This document shows positions 1 to 12,672 of a stretch of 45,134 nt of DNA, one piece after another. Position 1 is the stretch's first letter; every line of letters begins with the position of its first letter. The notes beneath the pieces are model-generated. The model was not told the origin of the DNA, searched no databases, and saw nothing but the letters and a program-made list of their open reading frames with translations. The stretch is from Byssochlamys sp. IMV 00236. Lineage: Eukaryota > Ascomycota > Eurotiomycetes > Eurotiales > Thermoascaceae. The stretch is from assembly GCA_001931875.2 (NCBI GenBank), contig MSJH02000670.1, positions 1 through 45,134 of the forward strand, written 5' to 3'. A program made the translations under genes and the position numbers.

Positions 1-64
1 ACAAAGTGTTCATGAAATGGACCCGACCACTCACAAAGTGTTCATGAAATGGACCCGACCACTC
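1..64. repeat. 32-bp direct tandem duplication
   Basis: Two perfect head-to-tail copies of a 32-bp unit (1-32 and 33-64) are followed by a diverged partial third copy that runs into transposase-like sequence. The repeat starts at base 1, so more copies may lie outside the window. It sits directly upstream of the Tc1/mariner remnant; it may be a repeat array at an element junction or an assembly artefact. Confidence 0.9.
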
Positions 65-94
65 ACAAAATGTTCACAAAATGAATCTTTGAAG

Positions 95-394
95 GGTAAT
101 TTTGTGGTGATGAGTAATGCTGGTATCCATAATTCGAAGCCGATGATTCGAAAAATTGAAGTTGGAGGTTATGGAGTAATGTATCTCTCCCCTTACTCGC
201 CTGAACTAAACCCTGTTGAACAGCTTTGGGCTTTAGTGAAAGGAAAAATGAAGCGCCATCGCTTGATGAAAGAAGAGACATTGTCTTCTAGAATTGGTGA
301 TGCATGTAATGACGTTCGTTTTAGTGATCTTTATAGCTTTTGCCTTCATTCCAAACGTCAGATTATAAATTGCTATAAACGAACTCCATTCTAA
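95..394 (+). mobile_element. Tc1/mariner-type DDE transposase, C-terminal fragment
   Basis: The open frame ending at 394 carries the C-terminal part of a Tc1/mariner (DDE_3) transposase. It contains the motif LSPYSPELNPVEQLW, whose final Glu is the third catalytic acid of this family, followed by a basic KGKMKR segment and a C-terminal helical region. The N-terminal helix-turn-helix and the first two catalytic Asp are absent, replaced upstream by the 32-bp tandem repeat. The frame is open from 17, but only the part from about residue 28 onward looks like transposase. I read it as a 5'-truncated, non-autonomous remnant. No terminal inverted repeats were found by eye. Confidence 0.8.
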
Positions 395-969
395 AGCTTT
401 TCATTGAATAAACATCTACTAATTCTAACTATAAATCAACTGAAATGTCACGAGAACCGAAACACTATATGATTCTATTAATTGAAACATGGTTAAGCGC
501 TATGAATTAAACCTAGAAGCATCTTTTCCTCTTATTATGTTTTATTCATGTTTGACCGGTAATCTGTTTTTGCATTAACCGACAATGTCCACCAGCCGGA
601 CTGTATCATGTGTAACATCTTTTTAAGGTACTTTATTGAAATGCATGCTCTATATACGCTATAGATGTAGCTTTCAGATTACATTGTAGCAAAGAGGGGC
701 TTAAAAAGTGTTTCAACTTGGTCTCCAAACTGGTGTATTATCAAGTACAAGTTTCGTCCGAGAACGCACATACTCTGGGTGCTTTTGTATAAAGTAGTAC
801 CTGCTTGAGCGTGCTGTCTTGCAAAAGAGGAAACACCAACGAGTGAAGGATGCCTTGTAGCGTCCTTTTCGTGAAGAAATTGTCGGTATAAGTAAAAAGC
901 TAGGAAGTACTTCCTAGCTTTTACTAACATGTCGTTCCGTTGCGCATTATTGTTACTAGTAGTAAATTT
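395..969. other. No gene recognised
   Basis: AT-rich DNA between two element remnants. A minus-strand open frame (679-930) has no recognisable motif. It lies just 3' of the TnpB/Fanzor relic and could be an eroded part of that element or another one; I do not call it as a gene. Confidence 0.5.
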
Positions 970-1500
970 CTAAACCCCACTAGGAGAACAGTGCTTGATA
1001 CGGCGATTTATATCGCGACGAAATTCATTGTAGTCTGCCACATCCACGAAGGACACTATGGAAGTCCAGAGAAGCAGCTGTGAACACCATCTTGTTACAA
1101 GAGTTGCAGATCTATAGGTAGTCAAGTAGGATGATCAAAATTATAGAATAACGCATTACCTTTGGCGTTCGAAATTCGTCAATTGTTACAACGATAACGT
1201 CGCCTTGCCATTCTCTTCGTTTTAGTGCTCTGTAAAGGATGCCTGTTATTCCTGTTCTATGTCTTTTGAACTTCATGCTGTCCTTAAAGCACCTTCCTTG
1301 AGTATCTGTAGGTCTAAGCAAGTCCCTTCAAGTACTCAAGTGGCGGCTCAAGCAAGAGCTGTAACTGGACTGATCCTTACTTGCGCGATAAAAGCAGCAG
1401 GGTCATGGTCGACAGGGTCTGTCTCTAGACGTAGTACAGACATCGCTTCCTTCGTCTCGTTGAGTTTGATATCTACGGCGTGTGGCTACAACTTGTTTTC
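970..1500 (-). pseudogene. TnpB/Fanzor-like RNA-guided nuclease remnant with intron
   Basis: On the minus strand the frame reads RALKRREWQGDVIVVTIDEF followed by RTPK (about 1160-1240). A textbook 48-bp intron follows (1112-1159; donor GTAATG, branch-like CTTGAC, acceptor TATAG), then ICNSCNK. Joined, DEFRTPK-ICNSC matches the start of the zinc ribbon of TnpB/IS605-type and eukaryotic Fanzor proteins (DEFRTSxxCxxC). Downstream, LDFHSVLRGCG resembles the second zinc-ribbon half. The catalytic RDxNAAxNI block is missing, consistent with an internal deletion of about 80 bp relative to the second copy at 29.1-29.3 kb, and several stops follow. Upstream frames (1320-1500) look coding-like but are shifted. 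Clearly inactive. The family assignment rests on motifs only. Confidence 0.6.
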
Positions 1501-2394
1501 TGCATGTTTGGCAAGTACCATATGCTGAGTCAACTAGTAAAGATGCAACGATAATATAAGCAGTTGATAGCAAGTGCAGTGACGGTGTTATTGCTCATGT
1601 ATTAATGCAATGTTTTGCCTGAAGATTCTTATTGATGGTACAAAAAAATAATCCTTTTCTTTATTATTCCGGCTTTTGAGAGGTTTGAAGCGGGTTTATA
1701 AATTGCACTGTGATCCAAGGGAATTTCAACATGCTTTTGGTACAGCACTGGTGGTTTCTTTTATCTTTTCTTCGGGTGTAAGGACAATAATAAGCCTCTT
1801 ACTTTAAAATATGCAAGATTCCTAACAAATTCTAAAAAAGAATGTCAAAACAGCCGTTATCATTTGCAATCAGATCAATGTACTTTGTTTCCTTAATTAG
1901 GACTAACCATTAGCGCTGTTTTATCATACCATTCGTTTAAAGTTGTACGTGGGAATAGTTCGGTATTAACGGTAAGACATCGAGATCTATTTGATCTGAA
2001 GAATTAGAAGAGTGATACATGCATGTGTACGATTCTACAAAAAGATGTCTCCCTTTGTATCAAACTGAAGCAATTATTCTGCAGCTATACTTATTGATTT
2101 ATAGAACAATCATATTCGATATAAATCAAAAATACAAGCATACAATTTAGGAAAAGACTCATTTATGCTTCTGCCGTGAAACCTTCTCAATTAAAGTGTT
2201 ACAAACAAATTTCCAAATAGGTTCTATAAGGCAATTGTGTACTGTGGTTCTGATTAAATGATGTATCACCATGGTAACAGTATTGGAGAAAGCGCATGGA
2301 ATGCTAGAGCCAACATGTTACATATATATAAAGTGCACAATCTATTGAAATAATTCAAATAATTACTTCTTCTTTTTATTTTTTTTCTTAAACC
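1501..2394. other. Non-coding upstream region
   Basis: About 0.9 kb of AT-rich DNA with no open frame resembling a protein. The last 150 bp should hold the promoter of the following membrane-protein gene, including a TATA element. Confidence 0.5.
2323..2332 (+). promoter_or_regulatory. TATA box of the GPR1/FUN34/YaaH gene
   Basis: TATATATAAA lies about 60 bp upstream of the ATG at 2395 and is followed by a pyrimidine-rich leader. The spacing fits a fungal core promoter. It is inferred from sequence only. Confidence 0.5.
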
Positions 2395-3060
2395 ATGTCT
2401 AATATTGATATTGAAAAGGCTGATTTAAAGCATCAAGAGTCTTCACCAAAGCCATCCCGTTATGCCCCACCACCAACGACTGAGTTGGCCGAGTATCAAA
2501 AAACGATGATTGGACCTGCTATTGGTTTTGCAGCATTTGGTCTTTGCTCTTTTGTACTTGGCATCTTCAACACAGGTATCTTGACCAACGTTCCTCAAGT
2601 TGCTGTTGGTATCGCATTTGGTTATGGTGCTATCGGTCAATTCATAGCCGCTGTTATCGAGATTATACACAAGAATATCTTTGCTGCCGTCGCCTTCACA
2701 ACCTATGCAAGCTTCTTCCTTACATTAGGTATCATGTTTGTCCCTGGAAGCGGGTTCTTAGCTGCTGCTGCCGCTGCTGGTCAGCTGGAGCAATGTTTGG
2801 GTCTTATCGAGCTTACTTATGCCATCGCCGCTCTTATTTTCTTCATCGGTACCTTCCGTCAACCTATCTTGGTTCGAATGATCTTGGGTTTTGCCTTGCT
2901 TTCGTTGGTATTCAGTGCAGCCGGCTCACTCAGTGGTAATATTGCCTTAACCAAGGCCAGTGGTTGGTTCTCGTTCTGCTTGAGTCTTACAGCCTTTTAT
3001 GTGCTCATGGCTATGCTTTATAATGAAACAAACACTTTTATCAAGGTGCCTTTCTTTTAA
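2395..3060 (+). CDS. GPR1/FUN34/YaaH family membrane protein (acetate transporter-like)
   Basis: Intronless 221-residue protein with a hydrophilic N-terminus (about 40 residues) and six hydrophobic segments, the AceTr/Ato (Ady2, GPR1, SatP) fold. Members of this family carry acetate or related monocarboxylates, or sense them, in the plasma membrane. The first helix, GPAIGFAAFGLCSFVLGIFN, occupies the place of the family's NPAPLGL signature but with G for N and I for L, so substrate selectivity may differ. The length is close to bacterial SatP plus a fungal N-terminal tail. The start is chosen because it follows TATA and a T-rich leader and there is no earlier in-frame ATG. AATAA-like 3' signals follow at about 3150. 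Family call firm; substrate uncertain. Confidence 0.85.
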   Translation: MSNIDIEKADLKHQESSPKPSRYAPPPTTELAEYQKTMIGPAIGFAAFGLCSFVLGIFNTGILTNVPQVAVGIAFGYGAIGQFIAAVIEIIHKNIFAAVAFTTYASFFLTLGIMFVPGSGFLAAAAAAGQLEQCLGLIELTYAIAALIFFIGTFRQPILVRMILGFALLSLVFSAAGSLSGNIALTKASGWFSFCLSLTAFYVLMAMLYNETNTFIKVPFF

Positions 3061-3219
3061 AAGGTATACATCTTCATTCTGTAAACTTGGGCCGGGGGCT
3101 TGCATTCGCACACACATATATATACATGTATTATTTGTAATTCATTAAGCATAATAATAAAAAAGTAAACCTGATTTGACTAATATCCGAGAAAAACTAA
3201 ATACACTTGAAAAAAAAAA

Positions 3220-5977
3220 TTATTTATTAGTAGGGGGACGAGCCTTTTGTTGATAGTAAGTTGTTGCATAATTCAGTAAACCATTCAATAGTCCATCATC
3301 ATCTCGTGGTTCTTTGACAAAAACAGCAGGCTGACCAAGAGGAGCATCAATAGCTTTATAGGTACCATCACCAGGATAGTATTTGCCAGTCCAAATGTGG
3401 CGCCAGAGCACATCTTGAGCGTCCTTGGGGAAGTAGACTTTCACATAGGATGCAGATGGGCTTAGAACAGGAGCTACCAGTAGAGAGCTTCCCAGTAGGA
3501 ATTCCTGATAGGTGAGTTCTCGTGCGATTTTATCATTGGGATAGTAGAGTACAGGATGGCGCATCAATGGCCATCCTTTCTCATACGCTTCCTTTAGTAC
3601 TTGCTTTCTGTAATCCTTAATTGTTGTGAACAGCTTGATAGTATGGGCCAGATGAGCATACGTATCTGCAAGCATTGGTATTAGCATCTATATTACTTAT
3701 TCTATTGTGACTTACCATCATTATCATAAAACTGGGAATTCATAGAAGGTATGATTCCTTCAGTTGTCCTAAACACTGCAGTAAATGCAGCAAGCTCCAT
3801 CCATCTGAGCAGCAATTCCTTTGATCTCAACATTTTGAATCCTGGAATGTTATTGACAACTGTGTTGTATCCACCAACATCGCAGTGTGTCACAGAAAAT
3901 CCAGAGAAGCCACCAGAGAGCATGCCAATGACCTATAGATGATAAGTATATCTACCTTTAGCTGCTCTTTTTCCTCCAAGTGTATATTCAACTTACAGCG
4001 CTTTTGATTCCTTGATGCTGATCCCAGGTGACATTTTGACGTCCAGCCCAAAACAGGTTCATGTATTGTGGTGAGTGCAGATATCCAGATCTAAAGAAGC
4101 ATAAACTATCCTCTTCCTTTCCAAGTTCTTTTATCAATTCTTGATGTAATGCAGCCCAGTCCTCAGGATAGTGGTTGTGATAGCTGGATGAAGGTTCATT
4201 TGAATGTAGAATAATCGTACTAGGGTCGTATGGTAACTGCTCTCCAAAATCAACCATCATGCCTATAAAAATAAAGAAACGGTCAATAAACCTGTACGGC
4301 TCAATTGACATCAATGCTTTACCAGAGATACCGCTACTCCATACTTGCTCCTTCAAGACATTCTTGAACCAGTCGCGTGCATCAGGATTTGTCAGATCCA
4401 AAAGACCAGCTTCCAGGCTTAATCCAAACTTTAAAGACAAAGCCTTGGCATCAGAAGAACTGGTTTGTGTGCTTTTGACGAGATATTCTTTATCCTGAGC
4501 TTCAGCATATAAATTCTTTTTAAATTTGCCTTTTCCACTAATGTTTGACAGACAAGGGTTGACATATGACAACACACGTATATTGTCGCTCTCTAATTCA
4601 TAGACGAAGCTGTCCCAGCCTGGGTACTGCTCATCATCGCTTTCCCAATTCCACCATTGACGAGAGAACTGTATGCCGCGGCCGGCATGCAGTGTACGTT
4701 GTCCTGTCCAATCCTCTATACAGACTGCTGCCAGTGGAATCTCTTTCTCTTTCAATCTCTTGATCACATCTTTTACTTTTTCCTTGCCTCCTTGAATGCC
4801 AGCGATGAAGCCCTCGGAGGTCCAGTCGGGCAAGTGAAGCATCCTTCCGGTGTACAAAGTGTAATCGGTTAAAAGGTCGAGCATCGTTTTACCATCCAAT
4901 ATACGTCCTATAAAACACATGAAGCGTCTTTGTGAATCATTGTATTCCCCCTCTATTTTAACAAAACTTACCTTTGACATGATCTGATTCTATACGAATA
5001 GATACGCGGTCTAACTCAGTAAGGTCAAAGCTCATATATTCTGAGTTTTCCATAAATAAACATCGGACATCACTTGTGATATATTGTGGTATAGAGGCAT
5101 AGGTAGCAAAATTATCCGTATTGCCTCCAAACATGTTGAATGCGGTTTCCTTGATGGTTGCAGCCTATTGTCATCATTGTCAAGAGGAATGCTTTTTATT
5201 ATTCCTAAAAAAAAAACAAACTTACCGGTGCTGAGCCAGTCCCATCACCTTGTTCTCTACAATAGAAACGGAAAAATAATGCCGAGTGAATAGAGAGTTA
5301 CTGTTGGAGCTTGTTTTGTTTAATTACCTGACCAGTATTGGCACTTTCTGTCCCTTCAATGACACATAGGAAAACTGTTCGCCAAAGCCATAAAAGTGTT
5401 CCTCCGGTCTTGACTCGTAAGTGAGAATAAGACGACGGAAATCCTTCATGGAAGGGTCTCTGTGCGTGACTTGGACATCAAACTGTAACTGCCGATGACT
5501 GATTTCCTTAAATGTAAAGACATAATCCATGTGGGTTGGTAGCACTAACTTGGCTCCAAGCCCGCCATGAATTTTTATAGTGTCTTTGTCTGTCTTTTCG
5601 ACCTTTGTGATGGTCTGTATGCGAGTTGAACGTTCATTACGCTCTGTAACCTTGAACACGCCATTTCCTTCAGTGATGATATCGTCTGTACCAATTGTGG
5701 ACGACAGAAAGGGTTCGTTGTGTATTGCTAATAAGTGTTATTATTTTTGGAACAAAAACGTGGAATCCTATTTGCTACACAAACAACATTTACATTTCCA
5801 GATAACACGTCCGTTTCCATTCTTCACGACTAATGCTATTGCTTCAGGATCCACTTGTATCTTGAAATGACCGATCGAAAACTCTTGATGAGCCACAGCA
5901 TTGCCAATCGATAAACGAGGTTTAACGTATTCCTCAGGCGAAGTTAAGCCTAATGTTTTTGCTACAGATGCCCACAT
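3220..5977 (-). CDS. GH31 glycoside hydrolase, sulfoquinovosidase-like
   Basis: Eight exons (5794-5977, 5328-5727, 5226-5256, 4972-5164, 4323-4907, 3997-4262, 3716-3932, 3220-3665) join to 773 residues. The 60-bp intron at 4263-4322 is a multiple of three and reads through open. The protein follows the GH31 sulfoquinovosidase group (E. coli YihQ) throughout: HFYGFGEQFSYVSLKG, IQGG, IEDWTGQR, SRQWWNWE, MMVDFGE (nucleophile Asp469) and THCDVGGY (acid/base Asp571). The residues that bind the sulfonate and sugar in YihQ (Gln262, Gln288, Arg301, Trp304, Tyr508, from memory) appear here as Gln308, Glu334, Arg352, Trp355 and Tyr667. I see no signal peptide, so it is probably cytosolic. It would release sulfoquinovose from plant or algal sulfolipid glycosides. 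An ordinary alpha-glucosidase is the alternative, but the RxxW motif argues against it. Confidence 0.85.
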
Positions 5978-6180
5978 TTATGCAAAATAAAGAGAAAAAA
6001 AAAAAAGAAAGAGAGAAAGCGCGGGAATTGTTTCATTCATAATTTATACTCGATACAACTCGGGGCAAAAAGGTAAAATGACCCCGCAAATACGACACAA
6101 ACGAGAGTAAGACATGTACACATGTGAATCGTTCTTCTATGATGTTTTATTAGTTCCTTAACAAAAATGACGTGTCTAGT

Positions 6181-6867
6181 CTAGTTGCTGTTAAACAATG
6201 GGTGGTTACGCAGGTTGCTATAAGCCTCGCGTTTTAGTGAATGCTTGGCAACTTCAATGTCTGTCTTGATATCTCTAATAAGTGCATCTAAAAAAAAACC
6301 ATGTATCAGTCATTTTTTCATTTCTTTACAAATTCGTTTTTACCCAGTGAGGGATAGTTTTGTTCCGGACGAATATAACCTGCTACAATAATCCTAATGG
6401 CTTCACCATAAAAGTCTTTGTCAAATTGATGAATGATGTGCACTTCCTAGTGAATGATGAATACATGAGATCAATAATTCTCCTTCTCATGTTTTTGCAT
6501 CATTTACCGCTGACTTTCTTTCATTTTGATAATAAGGATTCCATCCTAAGCTCATGACCATAGGGTATACAGTACTTTTTACTTCACCAACCTGTGCCCA
6601 ACCGTAATAAACGCCTGTTTCACACTCTGTAAACATTGCTTCTAATGCTTCATCGCTCATATTGGCTATTCATAGCACCATGAGTCTTTGTCTCCGAAAA
6701 AAAAAAAAGTATATGTATATAATACCTGTAGGAATACCCAGTTCTTTAGAGCCACGGCCAAAGCCCTTGACAACTGTACCAGAAACAGGTATAGGATAGG
6801 GTGTTTCAGGAGAAGAAGAGCCAACGATAAGAGGGCGATCTGGGTTGATGTCTGTGCTGGTTGCCAT
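6181..6867 (-). CDS. FMN1: Riboflavin kinase (FMN synthesis)
   Basis: Four exons (6726-6867, 6508-6665, 6344-6446, 6181-6287) give 169 residues, the usual size of monofunctional eukaryotic riboflavin kinase. The enzyme phosphorylates riboflavin to FMN with ATP. Visible family motifs are [18 protein letters not shown] (nucleotide/flavin loop with the PTAN motif completed across intron 1), [37 protein letters not shown] with the catalytic Glu region, and IAGYIRPE-like [18 protein letters not shown] near the C-terminus. No FAD synthetase domain is fused. Splice joins: intron 1 6666-6725, intron 2 6447-6507, intron 3 6288-6343. The start Met is the first ATG of the domain-containing frame. It is divergent from the histone-chaperone gene. 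Confidence 0.92.
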
Positions 6868-7515
6868 TTAGTTTAAGAACAAAGTCAAAGAAAAAGATAG
6901 AACTTTAAATCTTTTTGGAATTATAAATCAATTAGATTGAAATGACTAATTTGATTGGCTGCTTAGTAACAGAGAGTATCTGCTTTAACATTTGGACATA
7001 ATCAAGGTCCAGGTCATTTCAGTGGTCATGAATATCGGCTTCTCTGTCATTATATACAACATATGTATCTATCTCTATCCAAAAGCTAGTTTGATCTCTT
7101 TATTCACTATAACGCGAGTTAATCTTTAACTGTAACACATTAAATGTGCTTACTTTAAACATGATCACAATACGTGGCATTTCTTTTACGTAATAGCGAA
7201 TCTCACTGATACTGACAGAGTATTGGTAGCAGTAAGTCAGAATATCGTTCAGTCAATGTTTGTTACGAAGGACGAGTGATTTAATTGACGTTTATCTAAG
7301 CATCGTTTGTTAAAAGTAATGACGACGGATAAAAAAAAGCAAGTTTGATTTCTTGTGTTACTGACAATGAAGCTCTCACGACTAGAAAGCACACGTATTT
7401 AGCCTCAATGTATTCATATGCCAATTAAAAAAGTTACTTTCCCGAAAGAAAGAATATCTCGCGTCTTATAAATTTTTTGAGGTCCTTTTTTTTTTTCTTT
7501 TTAAAAAACGCGATA
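6868..7515. other. Divergent intergenic region
   Basis: About 650 bp between the starts of FMN1 (minus) and the NASP-like gene (plus). It is AT-rich and no coding frame is supported. It presumably holds both promoters; a T-rich tract lies just before the plus-strand ATG. Confidence 0.5.
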
Positions 7516-8720
7516 ATGTCAGACCCAAAGGATAAAGCAAACAATCTTATTAAAGAAGGAAAAGAAGCATTCGATGATCAAAAATATGAAATCAGTATAA
7601 CAAAGCTTGGAGAAGCTTGTCAGTTACTGTAGGTGACTTGAGACAAAAGATACATAAGCTAAATATATATATATAGTGATCAGCTTAATGGTGATCTTGC
7701 ACCTGAAAATGGTGATGCTTATTTTATGTACGGTAAAGCATTGCTTCAATATGCGATTCAACAAAACACAGTATTAGGACAATCAGCTCAAGCTAATGCA
7801 GCTGCTGTTGAAGAACAACAACACGAAACTAAACAAACAGAAGGTAGAAAAAGGGACTAGAATATTGAGAGCGTCTTGATTCTAAATTTATTAAGAAGGA
7901 TCTAGCAATCCTCTCATTCAGATGGAATCAATACCTGAATTTAAACAAGATGAAGAAGAAGAAGACGAGGAAGACAAAGAAGACGGAGATCAAGCTGATG
8001 ATGACTTTGAGACCGCATGGGATATTTTGGATGTTGCTCGTCTTATCTTTGAAAAGGGTGAGGATAAGGAAACCCAACTAAAATTAGCAGATGTACACCT
8101 ATGCTTGGCAGATGTCTCTTTAGAAACAGGTAATCTATACATGTCAATACATGAAACTTTACTTAATTGCCTTTCTTTTGCAGAGAAATTTGATCAATCT
8201 CTTAGTGATTATGAAAAAGCAATTGAAATCAAGGAAAAGTGGTTAGAAGAAGACAATAGAGAATTAGCAGAGGCATATTACAAATATTCATTAGCATTGG
8301 AGTTCTCTTCAGATAAATCAGACGAAGCCGTTCCTGAATTGAGAAAGGCAATTGATGTGCTGAAGAAGAGGTTGAGCAAGCTAGAAAGCATGGCGGATAC
8401 AACAGAGAAAGTAAAAGACGAGATAAAAGATATGCAAGAACTCATATCGGATATGAATCTTAAGGTAATTGAGCCCGTTTTTCTTGCTATTGTTGACACT
8501 AAGAGTCCCCCCTTTGTAGGCTGAAGAGTTGACAACGAAACAAGCTACAGAAAAGGAAGCAGCTGCTATGTTGAAGCAAATACTTGGCTTTGGAGCAAGT
8601 GAAAATACCTCAAATAAGCCTATTGAAGCAGCCAGTGTTAATGATCTGTCAAATCTTGTCAAGAGAAAGGCAAAGGAGTCAACTAAAGATGCTATAGAAA
8701 AAAAACCAAAGTTAGAATAA
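7516..8720 (+). CDS. NASP/Sim3/Hif1-type histone chaperone (SHNi-TPR protein)
   Basis: Five exons (7516-7628, 7677-7843, 7896-8129, 8184-8464, 8520-8720) encode 331 residues. TPR helices are present at both ends of an acidic insert rich in Glu/Asp (DEEEEDEEDKEDGDQADDDF), which interrupts a TPR as in NASP, yeast Hif1 and fission-yeast Sim3. Later repeats read DVHLCLADVSLETEKFDQSL and ELAEAYYKYSLALEFS. The C-terminus is lysine-rich (RKAKES, KKPKLE), a likely nuclear signal. The family binds H3-H4 (and Cse4/CENP-A) and delivers it for chromatin assembly. Acceptor choice at 7895 (TTAAG) is the only one of those tested that keeps the frame; the more obvious CAG at 7921 would introduce a stop. Confidence 0.85.
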
Positions 8721-8857
8721 TAATAAAGTGTTGTTCTTTATGGCGGATATTCAAACAATAAAGCGTCTTCTCTCAGTGCGTGTGTGACTTGATCTCTATA
8801 CCCCCCAGACTGCCCGATTGTACCTTGAAATTTTTTCTTCTCTTGTCAATCTCACTA

Positions 8858-9718
8858 ATGTCTCTATTCAACACATTCTCCAGAGCAACAGCTCGTGCTC
8901 TGCCTGTAAGCTATTTGCATATAACAACCAACAGATCTCTATAACAATTTTATTTATTCTAGATTATTCAAAATAGAGCATTTGCTTCTGTTGCTGAAAC
9001 TACTGCACCTAAAGGCATGTTTATGAACAATGCTTGCTCGTATGAATCCACTAACTCTTTTAAATCAACAGCTCTCTCAACACCACTTCAAGCTTTTCTT
9101 CGAGAATTTAAGACAAATGAACCCATTTCAATAATCGACTTGGAAAAGGACGTTTTTGGTGCACCCATCAGAAGAGATATCCTTCACCGTGTTGTCGTTT
9201 GGCAAAGAGATGCGATGCGACAAGGTACACATTCAACAAAAACTCGTGGTGAAGTCACTGGTACCGGTAAAAAGGCAGCACCACAAAAGGGACGTGGTAA
9301 AGCAAGAGTGGGCGATAGGAAAGCACCTCAGTTCAGAAGTGGTGGTATCGCATTTGGACCCAAGCCAAGAGATCACAGTACGGATTTGCCTAGAAAAGTT
9401 CAAGATTTAGGTTTACGAGTTGCCCTAAGTGCCAAGTACGCACAGGATCAATTGATCGTGGTTGATTCTCTTCAACATGTCGAAAGCCATAAAACAAGAG
9501 ATCTGGCTCAGATTCTTCAAAACGCATATGACGGCTCTAAAATGTTGATTGTAACTGACGATTGCAACGAAAACTTGGAATTAGCAGCCCGCAACCTTCC
9601 CAACTGCGAAGTTATTCATGTTGAAGAAACAAACGTATTAGACTTACTAACATATGACAAGTTGCTTATTGAAAAGAGCGCTGTTAAATTACTTGAAGAT
9701 TATCTTAAGCCAGAATAA
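8858..9718 (+). CDS. MRPL4: Mitochondrial large-subunit ribosomal protein uL4m
   Basis: Two exons (8858-8905, 8963-9718) encode 267 residues. The first 30 or so residues are rich in Arg, Ser and Ala without acids (MSLFNTFSRATARALP, then IIQNRAF), a typical matrix-targeting presequence. The rest is the uL4 fold: RRDILHRVVVWQRDAMRQGT, the conserved rRNA-binding loop TRGEVTGTGKKAAPQKGRG and KARVGDRKAPQFRSGG, then the C-terminal GLRVALSAKYAQDQL region. It would bind 23S-like rRNA in the mitoribosome near the exit tunnel. It lies 137 bp downstream of the histone-chaperone gene on the same strand and is convergent with the helicase. The symbol follows the bacterial L4 homology. Confidence 0.9.
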
Positions 9719-9880
9719 ACACTATTTATAACAGAGTCCGAGGGCGCTTTTTGTATATTAAAAAGGGGACATGATTATTTTATACAAATCATCTTGGGCT
9801 ATAGTTTATTAAAAATAATTATAAACAGCAACTTTTGAGCATATTTTCTGACGGGAAAAATTTACAGTTTTGCTTGTGAG

Positions 9881-12672
<2,792 letters not shown>

